Both the position numbers and the translations under genes were made by a program. From Flavobacterium sp. N502536 (GTDB lineage Bacteria > Bacteroidota > Bacteroidia > Flavobacteriales > Flavobacteriaceae), in contig NZ_CP110011.1 in the NCBI RefSeq assembly GCF_025947345.1, positions 3,534,001 to 3,598,000 on the forward strand: a stretch of DNA of 64,000 nucleotides, written 5' to 3'. Shown one piece after another: positions 16,838-24,445 of this stretch (position 1 is the first letter of the stretch; every line of letters begins with the position of its first letter). The notes below the pieces were generated by a model, which was not told the origin of the DNA, ran no database searches, and was given only the letters and a program-made list of their open reading frames with translations.

Positions 16838-17895
16838 AGCTGTAATTTTCTAATGTGATTAATCATTTTTTTGGTATCTGCATCGGCTATTCCCATTTGA
16901 TCCAAACGTACTGCATCAAGATTGTTTAAAGCAGTCACCATTTTTAATTTAAGGTCTTTGGTCTCTTCTTTTGGAATTTGGGTATTTAAAAACGTAATTG
17001 TTTTTTCAGACCCTATTACGGCCAGCGCGTCCAGAATCTCTAATTGTATTTCGATATTCTCCTGTTCAAACTGCAGCAGTAAATCATCTTCGGCTTCGTA
17101 CAGGTACAGATCCCGAATGGCGATGATAACATCGGTTCTCAGGCTTTTATTCTCATGTCGGAGCAATTTGATGATCTCTTTAGATTTGTTTCTGTAGTTG
17201 TAAAAAACCATTGTCATTACCGCCAATTTCAAAATGGTTGGATTGTCGGATTCGATCCAATCGTCTATTTCCGGTGGGATTGGGATGTTTTGTGAATGCA
17301 GTACATCCATTATTTTTATGGTGGTGGTAATCGATACTTTTACAGGAATTTTATTCACCGCCTGCCAGTCGCCCTGAGTTAAAATCAGGTAAGCAACATT
17401 GGCATTTGACCGAATGATTTTGTTGGGGTGATACAGGTATTTCTTTAAAAGTGAAATTCCCGGTTTGTATCCCAAGGCCTGAAAATGATAAATGCCATCG
17501 CATTTTTTATACTTTCTAAAATCCCGAAGTAAACTTGCTGAATAATGATTTAAGTTCAGCTGTTTGTAAATAAGAAGAATGTTTTTGGCTGTTTTTCCTT
17601 TTAAGTTGCTTTTCATCCGAATCATATCTTCGATCAGCATGTTTTTGCACCAGTTTTTATGAATGGGAATTTCGGATTTAAACTTGGCGATTTTATATTT
17701 TAGTATGCTTTTCTCCGGTTTTGAGAGTGTGATCTCCGTCAGGAAAATTTCAGATTTTCGGATAATATGATGTCTGTAAGGTAGCGTGTATTGATAATGA
17801 ATTCTTTTGAGTATTAAGGCAAGTGCTAAAGCTAAACTTGTAAATACAAATAATGGGATGGCGTAGTGTTTTATATAGCCTATAAAATGCTCCAT
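16834..17895 (-). CDS. membrane-anchored HEAT-like repeat protein, first gene of the exopolysaccharide-type operon
   Basis: The 353-residue protein has one N-terminal membrane helix (AIPLFVFTSLALALALIL, about residues 13-30) followed by a basic region and about 230 residues of helical repeats resembling HEAT repeats (GISLLKKYLYHPNKIIRSNA, TILKLAVMTMVFYNYRNKS, KEIIKLLRHENKSLRTDVII, IEIQLEILDALAVIGSEKT). Positive charges after the helix suggest a cytoplasmic repeat domain, which would suit a scaffold bound to the synthase (inference). It overlaps the glycosyltransferase start by four bases, so the two are translationally coupled. A TAGCTTTG box precedes it inside the upstream gene end. I know of no experimentally defined role. 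Confidence 0.8.
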   Translation of the reverse strand: MEHFIGYIKHYAIPLFVFTSLALALALILKRIHYQYTLPYRHHIIRKSEIFLTEITLSKPEKSILKYKIAKFKSEIPIHKNWCKNMLIEDMIRMKSNLKGKTAKNILLIYKQLNLNHYSASLLRDFRKYKKCDGIYHFQALGYKPGISLLKKYLYHPNKIIRSNANVAYLILTQGDWQAVNKIPVKVSITTTIKIMDVLHSQNIPIPPEIDDWIESDNPTILKLAVMTMVFYNYRNKSKEIIKLLRHENKSLRTDVIIAIRDLYLYEAEDDLLLQFEQENIEIQLEILDALAVIGSEKTITFLNTQIPKEETKDLKLKMVTALNNLDAVRLDQMGIADADTKKMINHIRKLQL

Positions 17896-17936
17896 AAATA
17901 TTGCTTTATAGAGTGAAATTACGAAAAAAAACAGAA

Positions 17937-17944
17937 CAAAGCTA
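17937..17944 (-). promoter_or_regulatory. putative -7 element for the exopolysaccharide-type operon (TAGCTTTG)
   Basis: Minus strand TAGCTTTG fits TAnnTTTG, 42 bases before the ATG at 17895, in the gap after the DUF2400 gene stop. No -33 box at 19-21 bases, so weak. Confidence 0.3.
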
Positions 17945-17966
17945 ATGAAAGGTTGCTTTATCGGGC

Positions 17967-18731
17967 TTAGAATCCTTCAAAAACGCCCAATCCAAAAAGA
18001 GCAAAGTCGTATTTTACCGGATCGATTGGATCCATTTTTCGGAGTTTGAGGTCAAGTTCTGTCAAGGCCTTTCCGTCATTTTGTTTTCGGGTCAGTATTC
18101 CTAATTTTCGGGCTACGTTACCGGAGTGTACATCAAGCGGGCAGGACAATACAGCGGGAGAAATGGATTTCCAGATTCCTAAATCGACGCCTTTGGTGTC
18201 CTGACGTACCATCCAGCGCAGGTACATGTTGATTCTTTTTGCAGCCGAATTGTTTAACGGATCTGAAATGTGTTTTTGAGTTCGCGGTAAATGATCGATT
18301 TCGAAAAATATCTTTTTAAATTCGCTGATGCTTTTCTGCAAACTGTCGGCTTCCTGATTTTTGGCAAAAACCGCTTCCAGACCATTGTGGTTCTGGTAGA
18401 TATGCTGTAATCCTTTTATAAACCCTGAGAAGTCTTTTCCGTTAAAAGTACGGTGTACGAAGTTTTCCAGACGTTCGAGATCCTCATCTGAATGTGACAT
18501 CACAAAATCATAAGGCGTATTCCCCATTAATTCCATCATTTGATGTGAATTCTTAATAATCATTTTACGATTTCCCCAGGCGATGGTGGCACTCAAAAAA
18601 CCAGCAATCTCAATGTCTTCTTTCTGAGTAAATAAATGCGGAATCTGCACAGGATCGCTGTCGATAAAATCGAGATTGTTGTATTGTGTTACTTTTTCGT
18701 CGAGAAATTCTTTGAGTTCTTTTTGTGTCAT
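17967..18731 (-). CDS. TIGR02757/DUF2400 family protein
   Basis: This 254-residue soluble protein matches the conserved TIGR02757 (DUF2400) pattern: ATIAWGNRKMI near residue 70, RRINMYLRWMVRQD-like SAAKRINMYLRWMVRQDTKG at about 163-180, LDVHSGNVARKLGILTRKQ and the C-terminal DPVKYDFALFGLGVFEG. The C-terminal half resembles helix-hairpin-helix DNA glycosylases in general layout, but I see no confirmed catalytic Lys/Asp pair, and the family has no established function as far as I know. It lies 40 bases downstream of the ABC ATPase gene on the same strand. Confidence 0.85.
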   Translation of the reverse strand: MTQKELKEFLDEKVTQYNNLDFIDSDPVQIPHLFTQKEDIEIAGFLSATIAWGNRKMIIKNSHQMMELMGNTPYDFVMSHSDEDLERLENFVHRTFNGKDFSGFIKGLQHIYQNHNGLEAVFAKNQEADSLQKSISEFKKIFFEIDHLPRTQKHISDPLNNSAAKRINMYLRWMVRQDTKGVDLGIWKSISPAVLSCPLDVHSGNVARKLGILTRKQNDGKALTELDLKLRKMDPIDPVKYDFALFGLGVFEGF

Positions 18732-18770
18732 GATTAAAAGGGAAGAGGCTGCCGGATTGTTGAGGAGTTC

Positions 18771-19649
18771 TTAATTGCTAATTAACCCGTCCACCATTAC
18801 TAACTTTCTGTCGGCCATATTAGCCAATTCTTCATTGTGGGTTACAATTACGAAAGTTTGCCCAAATTCATCGCGAAGCTGGAAGAATAACTGGTGTAAG
18901 TTCTCGGCCGAGTGGGTGTCGAGATTTCCCGAAGGTTCATCGGCAAAAATAACATCGGGTTTGTTGATTAGCGCTCTGGCGACAGCAACTCTTTGTTGTT
19001 CTCCTCCCGAAAGTTCATTTGGTTTATGATGTATGCGATGTGATAATCCTAAATATTCTAAGATTTTTTTTGCTTCGTTTTCCGCTTCAGCCTTAGGTTT
19101 GTTAGCCATATAAGCCGGAATGCAAACGTTTTCCAGCGCCGTAAATTCAGGTAATAATTGGTGAAACTGGAAGATAAAGCCTAAATTTAAATTTCGGAAA
19201 TTAGACAATACCTTGTCCTTTTTGCTCTTCTTTTTAAAATAACGATTCAAATAAATCAGTACAGATAAAATAGGCTGTGCGAAAGCGAAAAGTGCGACAT
19301 ATTCCATCAAATCATCCTCGTTTTTAGTTCTGAAGAAGACCAGATAAACGAATAATAAAATGGAATACACACCGCCGATCCACGATACAATTTTGAATCT
19401 TTTTTCTTCTTTCGAATTATCGGTTTCAGCGTCCTGTAGTTTTAATACATTCTCTCCATTGATGGTCAGCGAAGATGCTGTGTTTCTCTCCGGTTTGTCT
19501 AAGGTGCCTAAAATTTGTAAAAGTGTTGTTTTTCCTGCACCTGATGCACCAACAATCGAAACAATTTCTCCTTTTTTAATGTGCAGATCGACTCCTTTTA
19601 AAACTTCTAATTTGTCGTAAAACTTATGTATATTTTTTGCGTGGATCAT
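18771..19649 (-). CDS. LolD-like ABC ATPase with an inserted transmembrane hairpin
   Basis: All ABC motifs are present (numbering from [10 protein letters not shown]): Walker [10 protein letters not shown] 34-42, Q-loop FQFHQLLPE with Gln161, signature LSGGEQQR 213-220, Walker B VIFADEP 233-239 and His271. The sequence around these resembles LolD/MacB-type subunits that drive lipoprotein release or efflux. The protein is about 70 residues longer than the family norm because of an insert at about 74-148, between Walker A and the Q-loop, containing two hydrophobic stretches (about 87-106 and 117-134) with charged flanks: a membrane hairpin inside the nucleotide-binding domain. The frame stays open and motif spacing elsewhere is normal. 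I chose the ATG at 19649; an in-frame ATG nine codons upstream is less likely. No permease gene is adjacent. Confidence 0.9.
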   Translation of the reverse strand: MIHAKNIHKFYDKLEVLKGVDLHIKKGEIVSIVGASGAGKTTLLQILGTLDKPERNTASSLTINGENVLKLQDAETDNSKEEKRFKIVSWIGGVYSILLFVYLVFFRTKNEDDLMEYVALFAFAQPILSVLIYLNRYFKKKSKKDKVLSNFRNLNLGFIFQFHQLLPEFTALENVCIPAYMANKPKAEAENEAKKILEYLGLSHRIHHKPNELSGGEQQRVAVARALINKPDVIFADEPSGNLDTHSAENLHQLFFQLRDEFGQTFVIVTHNEELANMADRKLVMVDGLISN

Positions 19650-19950
19650 TTTGAAACTGTTTCTACAAAGAAACAAAGATTCTTCCGATATAAAAATGCC
19701 AGCTAACAGAATTTTAAGAACAAGTTTTTAAGGGCAATAGAAATGATAATCTCAATTTTATGGAGCCGGGAAAAGCTTAGATAACAAAAAAATAGAGACG
19801 ACTGAATAATCGGTCTGGTTTTTGGTAGAAGATTGAAAAGCATGTTTTTTGTAAAGAAGGTGCTGGACAAGTGGGAATTAAGAAATAAATTGTGATCAAA
19901 AAATAAGTTTGTTTTAAAGAATTCTTTTTAAATTCGAATCTCTAAATACG

Positions 19951-20250
19951 ATGAAAATGCAGGATGCCAAAGTAATGAATGACGACAGAACAAAGAAACT
20001 CCTTTTGGGGTTGGCTTTGGATGCGATAGGAATGCTAACCTACAGTATACCGGGCTTTGCTGAGCCTGCGGATTTGATCTGGGCGCCGATAGCGGCTTTT
20101 ATCATGACCAGAATGTATCAGGGAAGGGTAGGTAAAGTAGCGAGTGTGCTGACTTTTGTAGAAGAAATACTTCCGGGAACCGATATTATTCCCTCGTTTA
20201 CAATAACCTGGATTTACACTTACTTTTTTCAAAAAGGGAGTAAGGAGTAG
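19951..20250 (+). CDS. small hydrophobic protein of unknown function
   Basis: A 99-residue protein with a polar N-terminus (about 17 residues) and two or three moderately hydrophobic segments (LLLGLALDAIGMLTYSIPG, LIWAPIAAFIMTRMY, SFTITWIYTYFF). Pattern PGFAEPADLIWAPIAAFIM followed by FVEEILPGTDIIPSFTITW recurs, to my memory, in small Bacteroidota membrane proteins without function. A second Met at residue 9 is an alternative start. Upstream, TTTG at 19908-19911 and TAAATTCG at 19929-19936 (17-base spacing) form a weak promoter candidate. It stands alone between two minus-strand genes. Confidence 0.72.
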   Translation: MKMQDAKVMNDDRTKKLLLGLALDAIGMLTYSIPGFAEPADLIWAPIAAFIMTRMYQGRVGKVASVLTFVEEILPGTDIIPSFTITWIYTYFFQKGSKE

Positions 20251-20260
20251 GGATATTTAT

Positions 20261-20367
20261 GATTGCTGATTAACGATTTTTGATCTGGTGTTGTTAAATA
20301 AACAACGCAATAGTTGATTTTATACTGCCATAAACTATCTGAAATCAGCAATCGTTAATCAGCAATC
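20261..20367. repeat. dispersed inverted repeat (GATTGCTGATTAACGATT), copy 1
   Basis: A perfect 18-bp inverted repeat: GATTGCTGATTAACGATT at 20261-20278 and its complement at 20350-20367, separated by about 70 bases. It sits between convergent genes. A closely related element is at 49387-49495. Confidence 0.8.
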
Positions 20368-20386
20368 TTAAATCTTTTAGGGTAAA

Positions 20387-20704
20387 TTAAGACTGAGGTT
20401 CTGAATCTTTGAACAAAAAACCAAGTCCCATATTTTTAAGCATTTTCTTTTCAAAATTCCAAAAGAAACGGAATTGCCCGAACAAAGTGCCAATGGCTAC
20501 TAATAAAACCTGATAGATTGGAAAAATAATCAGCAATCGGATCAGCGTAAACCAGCCTCCGAAATCTTCTTTGGTGATGCCCAGTAAAACGCAAAAGGGT
20601 TTAGACAGCCATGCAGATGCCGATCCTGTGATGGCAAAAACAATCAGTATTATAATGGCTTGTACATTTGAGGTAATGCCCCAACGTTTTTTTAGTCTGT
20701 TCAT
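20387..20704 (-). CDS. DUF6787-like small membrane protein
   Basis: This 105-residue protein starts with the basic MNRLKKRWGITSN, followed by two membrane helices (AIIILIVFAITGSASAWLS and LIRLLIIFPIYQVLLVAIGTLFG) and a C-terminal amphipathic tail with FGQFRFFWNFEKKML. The N-terminal RWGITSNxQ and the FGQFxFFWxFEKKM motifs are typical of a small family I believe is DUF6787, restricted to Bacteroidota and without known role. It is encoded 33 bases downstream of a lipoprotein gene; a TATATTTG box lies in that gap, so it may have its own promoter. Confidence 0.78.
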   Translation of the reverse strand: MNRLKKRWGITSNVQAIIILIVFAITGSASAWLSKPFCVLLGITKEDFGGWFTLIRLLIIFPIYQVLLVAIGTLFGQFRFFWNFEKKMLKNMGLGFLFKDSEPQS

Positions 20705-20723
20705 TCTTTATTTGTAACGATTA

Positions 20724-20731
20724 CAAATATA
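20724..20731 (-). promoter_or_regulatory. putative -7 element (TATATTTG)
   Basis: Minus strand TATATTTG lies 20 bases before the ATG at 20704, between the lipoprotein stop and the DUF6787-like gene. No -33 box recognised. Confidence 0.4.
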
Positions 20732-20737
20732 AGAACA

Positions 20738-21178
20738 TTATCTTATAGGAACATAACCGGCGAGCTTTTGTTTGTATGTATTTTGAAAATAAATCATATA
20801 GTTATAAATCAAATAATTTACTTCGTAGCCATAATGAATCGTTGGCTGATAATCAATTCGCATTTCATATAAGTTCGGACTGTAACGCTGCGGCTGTAAA
20901 ACACGATTGTTCCATTCGGTTACGTACAAATTATTCTTGTTTTCAAGATAAGTTAACGAATAATAATTTCGCGGAAGTGCTCTCGAAGCCAGCCAGGTAC
21001 TAAAACCATTATCAATGATAATAACTTCATATTCCAAAGAGTCATTGGCAATGCGTACCGTATCGTTTACAGCAGTATTTGGCTTAGAGATAGTATTTGC
21101 TGCAACAGTTTTTTTCGAAGCCGTTGAGCATGCTATTATCGTAAACAGTAGGACTAGTATAAAAAGATATTTTTTCAT
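20738..21178 (-). CDS. lipoprotein, DUF6146-like
   Basis: From the ATG at 21178 the product is 146 residues and starts MKKYLFILVLLFTIIACSTA, a lipoprotein signal with lipobox TIIAC (Cys17). The longer frame up to 21289 would bury the signal peptide behind 37 residues, so the shorter start is preferred. After a Ser/Thr/Asn-rich linker come EYEVIIIDNGFSTWLASRA and RNYYSLTYLENKNNLYVTEW, ending with YLIYNYMIYFQNTYKQKLA, a pattern I associate with DUF6146. Function is unknown; envelope location follows from the lipobox. It is upstream of, and probably linked with, the DUF6787-like gene. Confidence 0.8.
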   Translation of the reverse strand: MKKYLFILVLLFTIIACSTASKKTVAANTISKPNTAVNDTVRIANDSLEYEVIIIDNGFSTWLASRALPRNYYSLTYLENKNNLYVTEWNNRVLQPQRYSPNLYEMRIDYQPTIHYGYEVNYLIYNYMIYFQNTYKQKLAGYVPIR

Positions 21179-21326
21179 AATTTTTGTTTGAGCCTTAAAT
21201 TTACGAATAAATGAGGAAAAGGTTTTGGTATTTAACAGTTTGTAAAGAAAGGTGCTGAGCTTTAAAGGTTCAAAGCTACAGAGGTTCAAAGGTTTAAAGG
21301 TTTGGCGTAGCTGTTCTATAAAGAGG

Positions 21327-21358
21327 AAAGGCTGTTTACATTTGTGTAAACAGCCTTT
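21327..21358 (-). terminator. hairpin terminator after the DUF937-type gene
   Basis: A perfect 14-bp stem (AAAGGCTGTTTACA / TGTAAACAGCCTTT) with a TTTG loop, 64 bases downstream of the gene ending at 21422. Nearby AAGGTTCAAAG-type repeats (21256-21300 and 21375-21415) flank it in inverted orientation. Confidence 0.7.
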
Positions 21359-21421
21359 TTATTGATTTAGTTTGAGAACTCTGAACCTTTGTTGCTTTGG
21401 GCCTTTGCCTCTTAAAAGAAA

Positions 21422-21979
21422 CTATTTTCCAAACAATTTTCCCAGTAAACCGCCTAGTCCTCCGCTTTTAGTGAGTGCCATGGCATCGGATACGTCTACT
21501 TTTCCATCGTTGTTTTGGTCCAGGCCAAACTGCATTCCGTATTTATTAATGGTTTCCATGATGCCCGAAGCCTGTCCGCTATTTCCGGAGATAGAGCTTA
21601 TGATATCAGAGATATTAAAACTACTGTCGTTCGGATCTTTTGCTTTGTTTACTAAAGAACTTAAAACCTGCGGAATCATACTTGAAGCGACACCGGCTGA
21701 ATCGGCGCTGCTTAATCCGAATTTTTCACCAAGACTACCGCTCAATTGCTGCGTTATTTGCTGTACAACAGGGTTAGAACTGTCTAACTTCGAAGTTCCG
21801 TTGAATAAGCCAGCCAATTGTTCTGCACCTCCTTCTGAAGCAATTTTCTGCAATCCTGAAAATATTGAAGAGCTTGTTTCCTGTATAACCGCTTCATTAT
21901 GCTCATTTGGGACAGCAGAATTGTTTACCACTGCATCTCCTCCGTATTGTTGTACTAATTGTGTTAATTGTTCAAACAT
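21422..21979 (-). CDS. DUF937-like protein with EF-hand-like calcium loop
   Basis: This 185-residue protein starts MFEQLTQLVQQYGGDAVVNN and has the helical, Gly/Ser/Ala-rich DUF937-like pattern (IFSGLQKIASEGGAEQLAGL, QITQQLSGSLGEKFGLS, AAxxxxMIPQVLSSLVNKA). Near residues 152-163 it has DQNNDGKVDVSD, which matches the 12-residue EF-hand loop DxNxDGxxxxxD and could bind calcium. The C-terminus is a Gly-rich GGLGGLLGKLFGK tail. No signal peptide is seen. Function of the family is not known. A TAAATTTG box lies about 30 bases upstream, and a strong hairpin follows the gene; it is monocistronic. Confidence 0.85.
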   Translation of the reverse strand: MFEQLTQLVQQYGGDAVVNNSAVPNEHNEAVIQETSSSIFSGLQKIASEGGAEQLAGLFNGTSKLDSSNPVVQQITQQLSGSLGEKFGLSSADSAGVASSMIPQVLSSLVNKAKDPNDSSFNISDIISSISGNSGQASGIMETINKYGMQFGLDQNNDGKVDVSDAMALTKSGGLGGLLGKLFGK

Positions 21980-22010
21980 GATTAAAAGAATTTAGGTTAG
22001 AATTTAAACT

Positions 22011-22018
22011 CAAATTTA
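22011..22018 (-). promoter_or_regulatory. putative -7 element for the DUF937-type gene (TAAATTTG)
   Basis: Minus strand TAAATTTG, an exact TAnnTTTG, 32 bases before the ATG at 21979. No clear -33 element. Confidence 0.4.
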
Positions 22019-22023
22019 ATCAA

Positions 22024-22064
22024 AAAAAGAAAGGGATTTATTAAACGATGTTAATAAATCCCTT
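22024..22064 (-). terminator. rho-independent terminator of the serA-like gene
   Basis: Read on the minus strand: 14-bp stem AAGGGATTTATTAA / TTAATAAATCCCTT with a 6-base loop, followed by TTTCTTTTTTTG. It lies 24 bases after the stop at 22088. Confidence 0.85.
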
Positions 22065-22087
22065 CTAAATAATTTATTTTTAAATCA

Positions 22088-23038
22088 TTAGCTCAATAAA
22101 GTGATGATTTGTGAGGCTAATTCTGTACCGATTCTGTCTTGTGCTTCTCCTGTAGCAGCTCCAATGTGCGGCGTCAGTGAAATTTTAGAGTGCATTAAAA
22201 TAGCCATTTCTGGTTTTGGTTCGCTTTCAAAAACGTCCAATCCTGCAAACGCAACTTTTCCTGAATCCAATGCTTTTACCAAGGCAACTTCGTCGATAAC
22301 ACCACCACGGGCACAGTTAACGATTCCAACACCATCTTTCATAATCGCCAGTTCTTTCTCTCCAATGATGTATCCATCCTGGGCAGGAACGTGTAAAGTG
22401 ATAAAATCAGCTTCTTTGAATAAAGATTCTAAAGATTGAGAGACGATAGTGGTTGTGATAGATTGACCGTCAAAAAACTCCACTTTAACGTCTACAGAAG
22501 GAATAAAGCTATCGGCAGCGATTACTTTCATCCCTAAACCAAGCGCCATTTTTGCAGTAGCTTGTCCAATACGTCCAATACCAACAATACCAAGAGTTTT
22601 TCCTCTTAATTCGGTACCGTTTGCGTAGGCTTTTTTCAAGCCGTCAAAGTTAGAATCCCCTTCAAGAGGCATATTTCGGTTTGAATCATGTAGAAAACGA
22701 ACACCAGAAAATAAGTGTCCAAATACCAACTCAGCAACAGATTCTGATGATGAAGCCGGTGTATTAATCACATGGATTCCTTTGCTTTTTGCATAATCAA
22801 CATCGATGTTGTCCATACCAACACCACCACGACCAATAATTTTTAGTCCCGGACAGGCATCGATAATGTCTTTACGAACTTTGGTAGCACTACGTACTAA
22901 AACCACCGCTACATTATTTTCGTTTACAAAGTTAGCTACCTGTTCTTGAGCTACTTTTGTAGTAATAACTTCAAAACCACCTTTTTCTAAAGCAAGAATT
23001 CCACTTTTTGAAATTCCGTCATTGGCTAATACTTTCAT
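22088..23038 (-). CDS. serA: D-3-phosphoglycerate dehydrogenase (short form)
   Basis: A 316-residue D-2-hydroxyacid dehydrogenase. The NAD motif is GIVGIGRIGQATAKMALGLG (about residues 150-170), the catalytic region has NCARGGVIDE and FESEPKP, and the C-terminal SLTPHIGAATGEAQDRIG supplies the catalytic His. It lacks the C-terminal ACT domain of long SerA enzymes, as expected for the short form. The gene lies downstream of serC on the same strand, which strongly supports 3-phosphoglycerate oxidation, the first step of serine synthesis, as its role. The 243-base gap between the two carries a repeat hairpin, so they may be separately transcribed. Confidence 0.9.
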   Translation of the reverse strand: MKVLANDGISKSGILALEKGGFEVITTKVAQEQVANFVNENNVAVVLVRSATKVRKDIIDACPGLKIIGRGGVGMDNIDVDYAKSKGIHVINTPASSSESVAELVFGHLFSGVRFLHDSNRNMPLEGDSNFDGLKKAYANGTELRGKTLGIVGIGRIGQATAKMALGLGMKVIAADSFIPSVDVKVEFFDGQSITTTIVSQSLESLFKEADFITLHVPAQDGYIIGEKELAIMKDGVGIVNCARGGVIDEVALVKALDSGKVAFAGLDVFESEPKPEMAILMHSKISLTPHIGAATGEAQDRIGTELASQIITLLS

Positions 23039-23114
23039 CTTAGTTTATGTGTTTATTTGTTTAATCGTACAGATTAGATTAAACCTATATTATAATTTTT
23101 TCTTTTTTGTTTAG

Positions 23115-23250
23115 AAGCTAATCCCGCTATCCGTTACAAACGAAGTTCACTGAACTCCGATTAAAATAAATATTTTAGTGAAGTAATCTTTTTTGTTTTT
23201 AAAGAAAAAACAAAAAAGGATTTCCACTTCTATCGGGGCTAGGAATCCTG
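23115..23250. repeat. intergenic palindromic element between serC and serA, with hairpin
   Basis: The serC-serA gap holds a hairpin whose arms are ATCTTTTTTGTTTTT (23186-23200) and AAAAACAAAAAAGGAT (near 23206-23221), framed by AGCTAATCCCGCTATCC (from 23116) and an inverted-like TATCGGGGCTAGGAAT (23231-23246), plus a small palindrome AGTTCACTGAACT at 23144-23156. This resembles intergenic elements seen repeatedly in flavobacterial genomes and could act as the serC terminator. Confidence 0.6.
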
Positions 23251-23281
23251 TGTTCCATTCACATTTTTGGTAAACTGCAAA

Positions 23282-24352
23282 CTAAACTTTAGTTTCCAAA
23301 GCTTTCATTACATCTACTAAAACCTGAACACTTTCGATAGACATCGCATTGTAGATTGAAGCTCTGTAACCACCAACGGAGCGGTGTCCTGGTAATCCCG
23401 AAATTCCGGCTTCTTTCCATAAAGCATCAAAAGTTGCAGTATGATCGGCATTGTTTAATAAGAAAGTAACGTTCATTTTAGAACGATCTTCAACTGCTGC
23501 AGTACCTTTGAACAATGGGTTCCTGTCAATTTCTGTATAAAGTAAGTCGGCTTTTGCATTGTTTAGTTTTTCAACAGCAGCAATTCCTCCTTTTTCTTTA
23601 ACCCATTGTAAGGTTAATAACGAAACATACACAGCAAAAACAGGAGGTGTGTTGTACATACTTTCTGCTTTGATATGTTTGGTATAATCTAATATACTTG
23701 GAATTGTTCTTCCGTTTTTCGCCAGTATTTCTTCTTTAACCACTACCAAAGTAGTTCCTGCAGGTCCCATGTTCTTTTGAGCACCGGCATAGATTAAATC
23801 AAATTTAGAGAAATCCAGTTCACGTGAAAAAATATCAGAACTCATGTCGCAAACCACAGGAACATTAGTTGTCGGGAATTCTTTCATCTGAGTTCCAAAA
23901 ATAGTATTGTTGCTGGTACAGTGAAAGTAATCAGCATCACTTGGTATTTCGTATCCTTTTGGAATATGGCTGTAATTGTCTTCTTTTGAAGAACCAACGA
24001 TAACAGTTTCTCCAAAAAACTTTGCTTCTTTTATAGCAGCAGTTGCCCAGGTTCCGGAGTCTAAATAAGCTGCTTTTCCGTTTTCTTTCATTAAGTTGTA
24101 AGGAGCCATCAGAAAAGCTGTGCTGGCACCGCCTTGTAAAAATAGGGCCTGATATCCTTTCCCCTGAAGTCCTAACAATTCTAAAGCAAGGGATCGGGCT
24201 TCTTCCATAACGGCAACGAAATCTTTACTTCGGTGCGAAATTTCAAGAATAGAGAGTCCTGAATCATTAAAATCTAAAATTGCTTTTGAGGCTTTCTCAA
24301 AAACTTCCTGAGGTAAAATACTTGGTCCTGCGCTGTAGTTGTGTTTTTTCAT
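23282..24352 (-). CDS. serC: phosphoserine aminotransferase
   Basis: The 356-residue enzyme is a PLP-dependent class V aminotransferase of the SerC type. It begins KKHNYSAGPSILPQEVFEKA, contains FLQGGASTAF, the PLP lysine in IYAGAQKNMGPAGTTLVVV (about residue 190), and the C-terminal GISGLPGHRSVGGYRASIYNA motif of phosphoserine aminotransferases. It converts 3-phosphohydroxypyruvate and glutamate to phosphoserine, and also can serve pyridoxal phosphate synthesis. Downstream on the same strand is the serA-like gene, giving two of the three serine pathway steps; a serB is not in the window. Length is normal. Confidence 0.95.
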   Translation of the reverse strand: MKKHNYSAGPSILPQEVFEKASKAILDFNDSGLSILEISHRSKDFVAVMEEARSLALELLGLQGKGYQALFLQGGASTAFLMAPYNLMKENGKAAYLDSGTWATAAIKEAKFFGETVIVGSSKEDNYSHIPKGYEIPSDADYFHCTSNNTIFGTQMKEFPTTNVPVVCDMSSDIFSRELDFSKFDLIYAGAQKNMGPAGTTLVVVKEEILAKNGRTIPSILDYTKHIKAESMYNTPPVFAVYVSLLTLQWVKEKGGIAAVEKLNNAKADLLYTEIDRNPLFKGTAAVEDRSKMNVTFLLNNADHTATFDALWKEAGISGLPGHRSVGGYRASIYNAMSIESVQVLVDVMKALETKV

Positions 24353-24445
24353 GGTTGTTGTTAATAGTCGAAAAATTTAAAGACGCAAATTTCGGCAATA
24401 GGACCTGAAAAAGCGATAAATTATTCGAAATATTTGCACATATTT

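Noticed and set aside
21372..21995. A 207-codon plus-strand frame.
   Set aside because: It is the antisense of the DUF937-type gene, rich in Cys/Ser/Pro as expected for an antisense frame, with no recognisable domain.
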